Shown here: one piece after another, positions 54,934 to 60,072 of the stretch
How positions within the stretch are numbered: the stretch's first letter is position 1
Layout of the letters: each line of letters begins with the position of its first letter
Source: Fredinandcohnia quinoae
GTDB lineage: Bacteria > Bacillota > Bacilli > Bacillales > Bacillaceae_L
Length of the DNA: 60,072 nucleotides
Direction: 5' to 3'
Assembly (NCBI RefSeq): GCF_022427965.1
Contig: NZ_JAKTTI010000028.1
Coordinates: 1 to 60,072 of the forward strand
Translations under genes and position numbers: made by a program
The notes under the pieces: model-generated
Databases searched by the model: none
The model's input: the letters and a program-made list of their open reading frames with translations, nothing else
Told to the model about the DNA's origin: nothing

Positions 54934-54970
54934 AACTGGCTAACTTCTTTTATCATTAGCCAGTTTTTTT
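54934..54970. terminator. Terminator between aceA and the IDEAL-protein gene
   Basis: AACTGGCTAA and TTAGCCAGTT arms, 12-base loop, T-run of seven on the plus strand and A-run on the other side. The flanking genes converge, so it may work in both directions. Confidence 0.85.
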
Positions 54971-54971
54971 G

Positions 54972-55208
54972 TTAACATGAATACCTCATATGTTTTTTAT
55001 ATTCTGATGAAACCTCCATAAATAATTGTTTGTTTCCTGAATCAATAGCTGAATTAACCTTCACTTCTAACAATTCCTTTTTCCGTATAAATAGGCTCTC
55101 ATCTATGACCATTTGAATATATATGTCTAACATTGTAAGTTTTACAGACTTTTTCCTTTGATTATTTCTTAATCTCATGATCTCAGCGTACGTCTTTCTA
55201 TTTTTCAT
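54972..55208 (-). CDS. IDEAL-domain-like protein beside comK
   Basis: A 78-residue basic protein. The last 40 residues (LLEVKVNSAIDSGNKQLFMEVSSEYK in pieces) resemble the IDEAL domain, a short helical motif in Bacillus regulatory proteins. B. subtilis has a similar small gene, yhzC, beside comK. GGGGTGA lies before the ATG at 55208. Its role is unknown; a competence link is suggested only by location. Confidence 0.72.
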   Translation of the reverse strand: MKNRKTYAEIMRLRNNQRKKSVKLTMLDIYIQMVIDESLFIRKKELLEVKVNSAIDSGNKQLFMEVSSEYKKHMRYSC

Positions 55209-55363
55209 GAAAGTTCACCCCTAGACCTTTTTATTAGTATATTTATGAAGTGAAATAATAACAACTGGATTTTTTTGATTTTTGTAAAAATATTTTAATG
55301 GAACATAAGTTTAGGGTATTTTTTTAAGGGAAAAATACATGATAAAAATGGAGGTGGAAAAAA

Positions 55364-55570
55364 ATGAAAGATCAGCAATCAAATGGTGATATTCCCTTGA
55401 ATACACCATTAAATCCCGTCTTTGGGATGGCAAATCATTTGGATACAAATAATCCATTTTTGACTGAATCTGCTTATGCAGGGAATTCGGTAGATAAGCA
55501 TGTTACGCTGGAAGAAGCAAATGAGTATCTTGCTGAAAAGGAACTTTCTCAAATGAATGAAAATTTATAA
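55364..55570 (+). CDS. Acidic 68-residue protein of unknown function
   Basis: A hydrophilic, Asn/Glu-rich protein with an N-terminal disordered half (NGDIPLNTPLNPVFGMANHLDTN in style) and a short helix VTLEEANEYLAEKEL. No membrane span or signal peptide is seen. A good ribosome site, AATGGAGGTGG, precedes the ATG, and the coding pattern is normal, so it is probably real. It lies between the IDEAL gene and comK, oriented with comK. I recognise no family. Confidence 0.65.
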   Translation: MKDQQSNGDIPLNTPLNPVFGMANHLDTNNPFLTESAYAGNSVDKHVTLEEANEYLAEKELSQMNENL

Positions 55571-55755
55571 AGATGTTCTCTCCTGAATTCTGTAAATGTG
55601 ACTTTTTTCGTGGTTTTTCTCTAGAAAAAGAGGGAAATCACCTTTTTTTTGTGAACATTCTGTGAAAATAATGGATATATTTGTCTATTGGTGGTACTAT
55701 TTGAATGTATACAATAATTTGAAAATTTAAATTTTAGAAGGGGATGGAATAAATA

Positions 55756-56346
55756 ATGCAGACGAATGTAAGCTATTTGAAGGAGTACGAAATCAATAGA
55801 TACACGATGGCGATACTACCTGTCATGATTGGAAATGACCTTTTTTCGAGAATAATAGAAGTTGAAGATGAATTTATAGTTGCAATGAAACCAATTGAGA
55901 TTGTTGACCGCAGTTGCCGTTACTATGGCAGCAGTTTAAAAGGAAGACGTGAAGGAACAAAAGAAATGATGGGCATAACCCATAAAGCACCAATAATTAT
56001 TGAAGCCTCCAACAAGATCTATTTCTTCCCGACAGCCTCACCTAGAATCCCTCGCTGTGCATGGCTCTCGCATATTTATATTCTTGATAAGAACTATGCT
56101 GGGCATGAAAAAACAAACGTTATTTTCACTACAAAAAAGTCAATTCAGATAAATGTTTCGTTGGGATCCTTTGAAAGTCAACTGTACCGTACAGCCCAGT
56201 TACGTACGGTAATGAGTAATAGAATGGATCTGAAGGATAAAAAAATGAATTTTATTATGACACCACCAAAACAAAAAGAAGAAATCCTTTTCCATAGCTT
56301 AGTTGAATTCGATCATTCAAAAATTAAAGCAGAAAAAAATAAATAG
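55756..56346 (+). CDS. comK: Competence transcription factor ComK
   Basis: A 196-residue protein matching ComK. Conserved blocks include MKPIEIVDRSCRYYGSSLKGRREGT, ITHKAPIIIEASNKIYFFPT, CAWLSHIYI and SQLYRTAQLRTVMSNR, with only small differences from the B. subtilis protein. ComK switches on DNA-uptake genes by binding pairs of AAAA-N5-TTTT boxes. AGAAGGGGATGG precedes the ATG. All recognisable domains are present and the gene is not truncated, which suggests possible competence. It is smaller than some paralogues, but two-copy comK species exist. Confidence 0.92.
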   Translation: MQTNVSYLKEYEINRYTMAILPVMIGNDLFSRIIEVEDEFIVAMKPIEIVDRSCRYYGSSLKGRREGTKEMMGITHKAPIIIEASNKIYFFPTASPRIPRCAWLSHIYILDKNYAGHEKTNVIFTTKKSIQINVSLGSFESQLYRTAQLRTVMSNRMDLKDKKMNFIMTPPKQKEEILFHSLVEFDHSKIKAEKNK

Positions 56347-56487
56347 TAAGATGCTATTCAAATGGACCTTTTTCCTATATTGCCTTTTCTTTAATTATCG
56401 TGAAAATATGCAGGAAAATTATTTCTAGTAACGAAATATATAGAAGGAGTGTTTCAATTTTTAAAAGGAAGGGAAAAGTTGATCGAT

Positions 56488-58470
56488 ATGAAGAGAAGAG
56501 CAATCATTGCAGAAGATTTATATGAACTAAAATCCGTAAATGATCCACAATTATCACCAAATGGTGAGAAATTCGTATTTGTGGAAACCGATATTCAAAA
56601 GGAAAAGCATGAGTATAGTACTCATTTATATGTTGGTCATTTGGATGGAGAAATAAACCAATGGACATTTGGAAATGTGAAGGATTCTTCGCCACGTTGG
56701 TCGCCAGATGGTGAAACAATAGCATTTGTTTCGAACCGCTCTGAAAAACCTCAAATTTTTCTTATGAGTATATATGGCGGAGAACCAAGACAATTAACTC
56801 ATTGTAAAAATGGTGCGAGAAATCCAATCTGGTCACCGGAAGGAAATCAAATATTATTTACAACTTCATTAGGACCGGATGAAGAAATTACAGATAAAGA
56901 AGAAAAGAAAAAGGAAGACAAAAAACTTGAACCGATGGTAGTGGAAGGTATTCGCTATAAATCGGATGCAGCAGGATTTTTAGATAATAAGCATCAGCAA
57001 CTAGGTCTTGTTAATGTCAAGACGGGAGACGTTGAACAGCTCACGAGTGGAAACCATGATTATACCGCAGGAACTTGGTCACCAGATGGAAAATGTATAA
57101 CAATTATAGGTGATTTTAGTGAGGACTCGGACTATAATTTGATCTCTGATGTTTTTATTTTCTCATTAGTATCTAAAACCTTTCAAAAAATTACTACTAG
57201 TGACGGTATTTTTGCGAATCCGACATGGTCACCAGATGGGAAATATATTGCACTAATAGGTCACAAGAAGGAATTCATGGGGGCAACCTTATCAAAAATT
57301 TGGCTGTATCATTTGCAATCAAATGAACTATTATGTTTAACAGATGATTGGGATGTACAACTAGGTGATGCTGTTGTAGGTGATTTTATTTCAGGTAGTG
57401 TGGATCCAGGATTAATATGGAATTCAGATAGTAGAAGTTTCTATTTTCTCATAAGTGATCGTGGCAGTACTGGAGTGTATTATGGTTCTATCGACGGGGA
57501 GATGTATCCGTCATTAATGGAAAATCAACATGTGTATGCATTATCTGTGGACGGTAAAAATCACAAAGCTGTTATTGGGATTAGCAAACCTACACACCCA
57601 GGTGATCTTTATTATCTTGATTTAAGTACAGGAGAACTTCGTCAACTTACAAATGTAAATGAAAAATTACTAGAGGATGTTCATCTATCTGAGGCAGAGC
57701 CATTTACCTTTAAAGCTTCAGATGGTTGGGATATCCACGGTTGGGTGATGAAACCATATGGCTTTGAAGTTGGTAAAAAATATCCAACGATCATTGAAGT
57801 CCATGGTGGGCCACATGCAATGTATGCAAATACATATTTCCATGAGTTTCAAGTTTTAACGGGGAAAGGATTTGTAGTAGTATTTACGAACCCACGTGGG
57901 AGTCATGGCTATGGTCAAGTTTTTGTTGATGCGGTAAGGGGTGACTATGGTGGCAAGGATTATCTAGATGTCATGGCAGCCACAGATTATGCGGTTACTA
58001 ATTTTGATTATGTGGATGAGTCAAGGCTTGGAGTCACAGGTGGTAGTTATGGGGGCTTTATGACAAATTGGATTGTCGGTCATACTAATCGCTTTAAAGC
58101 AGCAGTTACCCAACGTTCAATTTCAAACTGGCTGAGCTTCTATGGCGTAAGTGACATTGGCTATTATTTTACAGAATGGGAGATCAAGGGTAATCTCCTC
58201 AATGATGCAGAGAAATTATGGAATCACTCACCACTTAAATATGTGAGCAATGTAGAAACTCCATTATTATTGTTGCACGGAGAAAAAGATTTCCGTTGCC
58301 CAATCGAACAGGCCGAACAATTTTACATCGCACTTAAGCATCAAAAGAAAAAAGCAAAATTTGTCCGCTTTCCTGGTGCAAACCATGAATTATCTAGAAG
58401 TGGAAATCCGAAATTAAGACTTTCACGTTTAAATCATATTAAAGATTGGTTTGTTCAACATTTAAATTAA
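56488..58470 (+). CDS. S9 family prolyl oligopeptidase/acylaminoacyl peptidase
   Basis: A 660-residue serine peptidase. A beta-propeller of repeated WSPDGK-type motifs (about residues 60-400) is followed by an alpha/beta-hydrolase domain with the nucleophile in GGSYGG, Asp in HGEKDFRCPIEQ and His in GANHELSR. It resembles B. subtilis YuxL and releases dipeptides or acylated residues from short peptides; no signal peptide, so it acts in the cytoplasm. The ATG at 56488 fits family starts best, but the in-frame TTG at 56479 has a better-placed AAGGAAGGG; the start is uncertain by three residues. Confidence 0.9.
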   Translation: MKRRAIIAEDLYELKSVNDPQLSPNGEKFVFVETDIQKEKHEYSTHLYVGHLDGEINQWTFGNVKDSSPRWSPDGETIAFVSNRSEKPQIFLMSIYGGEPRQLTHCKNGARNPIWSPEGNQILFTTSLGPDEEITDKEEKKKEDKKLEPMVVEGIRYKSDAAGFLDNKHQQLGLVNVKTGDVEQLTSGNHDYTAGTWSPDGKCITIIGDFSEDSDYNLISDVFIFSLVSKTFQKITTSDGIFANPTWSPDGKYIALIGHKKEFMGATLSKIWLYHLQSNELLCLTDDWDVQLGDAVVGDFISGSVDPGLIWNSDSRSFYFLISDRGSTGVYYGSIDGEMYPSLMENQHVYALSVDGKNHKAVIGISKPTHPGDLYYLDLSTGELRQLTNVNEKLLEDVHLSEAEPFTFKASDGWDIHGWVMKPYGFEVGKKYPTIIEVHGGPHAMYANTYFHEFQVLTGKGFVVVFTNPRGSHGYGQVFVDAVRGDYGGKDYLDVMAATDYAVTNFDYVDESRLGVTGGSYGGFMTNWIVGHTNRFKAAVTQRSISNWLSFYGVSDIGYYFTEWEIKGNLLNDAEKLWNHSPLKYVSNVETPLLLLHGEKDFRCPIEQAEQFYIALKHQKKKAKFVRFPGANHELSRSGNPKLRLSRLNHIKDWFVQHLN

Positions 58471-58484
58471 GTCTTCTTCTTAAC

Positions 58485-58519
58485 AAAGGCACTAGACGCA
58501 TAATTATGCTAGTGCCTTT
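58485..58519 (+). terminator. Terminator-like hairpin after the S9 peptidase gene
   Basis: AAAGGCACTAG and CTAGTGCCTTT arms around a 13-base loop; the T-run is short. Confidence 0.7.
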
Positions 58520-58696
58520 CGTGTTGGCTATTATTTATTACTACAATCTCTAATGGAATCAAGGGAAAAAGGAGGCACCATAAAGTGCGAAGTTTCAACT
58601 CCATAAAAATGTACAGAAATTTTTTGGAAGGGACAATCAATTGGTGTACAATAGGATTAAGATTTTAGCTCTTTTTAGTTGATGAGGAGATTGTAC

Positions 58697-59311
58697 ATGG
58701 ATTTTGAAATGATGAAGGAATGGTTTTCACAAGAAAATATAGAAGCATTATTGAGGGATTATAGTTCATTCGGCCCGTTGCCAGGAATTATACTGCCAAT
58801 GCTCGAGGCATTTATTCCAGTGTTGCCACTAGTTGTATTTGTGGTAGCGAATGCAGCTGCTTTTGGACTTTGGCTTGGTTTTTTATATTCATGGTTTGGA
58901 GCAATTGCAGGCTCTCTTCTTGTGTTTTTTCTCGTACGAAAATATGGACAAAGGCGTTTCTTTTCATTCGTTAGCAAACACAAAAAAGTAAAAGGATTAA
59001 TGAGTTGGGTTGAACGGCATGGCTTTGGACCAATATTTCTCTTATTATGTTTTCCATTCACACCGTCTGCAGTAATCAATGTGGTTGCCGGTTTATCAAA
59101 GGTAAGTACACCACAATTTATTTTAGCTGTCATATGTGGAAAATTAGTTATGATATTCACTATAAGCTTCATAGGCTATGATATAAAGGCTCTTTTTCAT
59201 AAACCTGTCAAAACAATTATTGTTTTAGGAGTATTGGTTATTCTTTGGTTCATTGGAAAACGAGTAGAGGCATGGTTAAAGGTAAAGCCAAACCTTGCAA
59301 AAGATCGATAA
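58697..59311 (+). CDS. yhjE: TVP38/TMEM64 (DedA-like) membrane protein YhjE
   Basis: A 204-residue membrane protein with about five spans of the SNARE-associated/TVP38 family. The conserved motif region reads GSLLVFFLVRKYGQRRFFSF with GFGPIFLLLCFPFTPSAVINVVAGLSKV. Members are implicated in lipid or ion transport across membranes. The ATG at 58697 is seven bases after GAGGAG; upstream in-frame codons overlap that site. It lies before sipV as in B. subtilis. Confidence 0.88.
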   Translation: MDFEMMKEWFSQENIEALLRDYSSFGPLPGIILPMLEAFIPVLPLVVFVVANAAAFGLWLGFLYSWFGAIAGSLLVFFLVRKYGQRRFFSFVSKHKKVKGLMSWVERHGFGPIFLLLCFPFTPSAVINVVAGLSKVSTPQFILAVICGKLVMIFTISFIGYDIKALFHKPVKTIIVLGVLVILWFIGKRVEAWLKVKPNLAKDR

Positions 59312-59363
59312 GCAGTGACGGTTGTTAACAGAAGTACATAATTATAAATAGGGGGGATGTGGA

Positions 59364-59918
59364 ATGGAGGAAAGTCCAAAGAGACAACGGATTTCGCTAT
59401 TGAAGACAATTGGGTTAGCAATTATTATCGCCATTTTCTTTCGTACATTTTTATTTTCAAATTATGTTGTTGATGGAGAATCAATGATGCCTACATTCGA
59501 GGACGGTAATCTGCTTATGGTAAATAAAATAGAGCATAAGATTAGCGAACTACATCGATTTGATGTTGTTGTTTTCCATGCATCGAAGGAAGATGATTAT
59601 GTAAAGCGAGTGATTGGCTTACCAGGGGATCAAGTAGAATATCGAAATGATATCCTATATATAAATGGAAAAGAGGTAACTGAGCCCTATCTTAAGAAGT
59701 ATAAAGAAGCCTTAATTAGTGGGAAATTAACAGGTGATTTTACATTGAAAGAAAAGACAGGAGCATCGGTTGTCCCAGCTGGTCACATTTTTGTTATGGG
59801 GGATAATCGATTGGGTAGTTTAGATAGCCGTCATTTTGGCTTTGTGAAAATGGATGAAATCGTTGGAAAAGTAAACCTCAGATACTGGCCATTAAACGAG
59901 ATGGACGTTACATTTTGA
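59364..59918 (+). CDS. sipV: Type I signal peptidase (SipV-like)
   Basis: A 184-residue membrane peptidase that removes signal peptides from exported proteins. One N-terminal anchor (residues 13-32) is followed by the catalytic Ser40 in DGESMMPT and Lys81 in YVKRVIGLPGD; the later GDNRLGSLDSRHFG box is intact. Position after yhjE identifies it as SipV. AGGGGGGATGTGG precedes the ATG. It serves the same export pathway as PrsA upstream. Confidence 0.93.
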   Translation: MEESPKRQRISLLKTIGLAIIIAIFFRTFLFSNYVVDGESMMPTFEDGNLLMVNKIEHKISELHRFDVVVFHASKEDDYVKRVIGLPGDQVEYRNDILYINGKEVTEPYLKKYKEALISGKLTGDFTLKEKTGASVVPAGHIFVMGDNRLGSLDSRHFGFVKMDEIVGKVNLRYWPLNEMDVTF

Positions 59919-59940
59919 TACTATAAGATAATCATCAGCT

Positions 59941-59972
59941 AAGAACTCATTTAAATCCGAGTTCTTTTTTTG
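59941..59972 (+). terminator. Terminator of sipV
   Basis: AAGAACTC and GAGTTCTT arms with an 11-base loop and a long T-run. Confidence 0.88.
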
Positions 59973-59999
59973 TTGACGTTGCCTGCGGTTATTTAATGC

Positions 60000-60072
60000 G
60001 GCTAACGTCGAATTCCTGTGGCTAACGCTGAATTAAAGTGGGTAACGCCGAATTAAAGTGGTTAACGCCGAA
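60000..60072. repeat. 20-bp tandem repeat at the window end
   Basis: Four units of exactly 20 bases: 60000-60019, 60020-60039, 60040-60059 and a 13-base partial unit to 60072. The consensus is GGYTAACGCCGAATTAAAGT; the first unit differs in its second half. The array is cut by the window edge, so its full length is unknown. No spacers separate the units, which rules out a CRISPR array. Confidence 0.85.

Noticed and set aside
55722-55735. AAAATTTAAATTTT as a ComK box before comK
   Set aside because: The spacing is six, not five, there is no partner box, and it sits against the ribosome site, inside the transcript.
60000-60072. CRISPR array
   Set aside because: Units are contiguous with no spacers, and no cas gene is present.

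Overview
The window is about 35% GC by eye, with strong AGGAGG-type ribosome sites, frequent TTG/GTG starts and many sporulation or competence families (YhaL, YjcZ, GerPA-like, ComK, IDEAL). It is a chromosomal segment of a Bacillaceae member. Gene order follows the Bacillus subtilis yha-yhf-yhj region (yhaH, hpr, prsA, yhaL, trpP, serC, hit, ecsABC, yhaA; then hmoB, pbpF, hemEHY, yhfH, yhfI, lplJ, lcfB; then yhfN, IDEAL protein, comK, yhjE, sipV), so the backbone is vertically inherited core genome. No rRNA, tRNA, insertion sequence, phage gene or CRISPR array was seen.

Layout. 1-5.1 kb: a GerPA-like spore protein, a secreted protein of unknown function, YtxH-like protein, ScoC/Hpr, a DUF3267 membrane protein, two tiny YjcZ-type peptides and the PrsA foldase. 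5.1-12.3 kb: YhaL, TrpP with a clear TRAP-type leader, SerC, Hit, a 600-base gap with a diverged tandem repeat, then EcsABC and the M20 hydrolase YhaA. 12.5-23.4 kb: a mixed set (YckD-like, diguanylate cyclase, aldo/keto reductase, PdxK, TrhO, Nudix, CtaA and a class A penicillin-binding protein). 23.6-31.5 kb: an accessory carbon-use island made of a CitA/DcuS-type two-component system, a tripartite tricarboxylate transporter (tctCBA), PrpD and PrpB, with a perfect cre site in front of tctC. 31.5-46 kb: HmoB, PbpF, the haem genes hemEHY, lipoate ligase, acyl-CoA ligase with a perfect FadR operator, crotonase, AzlCD, an alkyltransferase-like protein and a T-box-controlled argS. 46.4-54.9 kb: a Ste24-type protease, a degenerate phosphofructokinase-like gene translationally coupled to a transketolase, a SorC-family regulator, and the glyoxylate shunt pair aceB-aceA. 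55-60 kb: comK and neighbours, an S9 peptidase, YhjE, SipV and the start of a 20-bp tandem repeat cut by the window end.

How it fits together. The island at 23.6-31.5 kb looks built to sense, import and break down a tricarboxylate. PrpD and PrpB convert 2-methylcitrate to pyruvate and succinate, and no methylcitrate synthase (prpC) is present, so external 2-methylcitrate or a relative is a plausible substrate. The glyoxylate shunt, absent from B. subtilis 168, sits 20 kb away and would let acetyl units feed growth. The strongest candidate for something undescribed is the phosphofructokinase-fold protein at 47842-48747, which seems to have lost its catalytic and ATP-binding residues and is co-translated with a transketolase.
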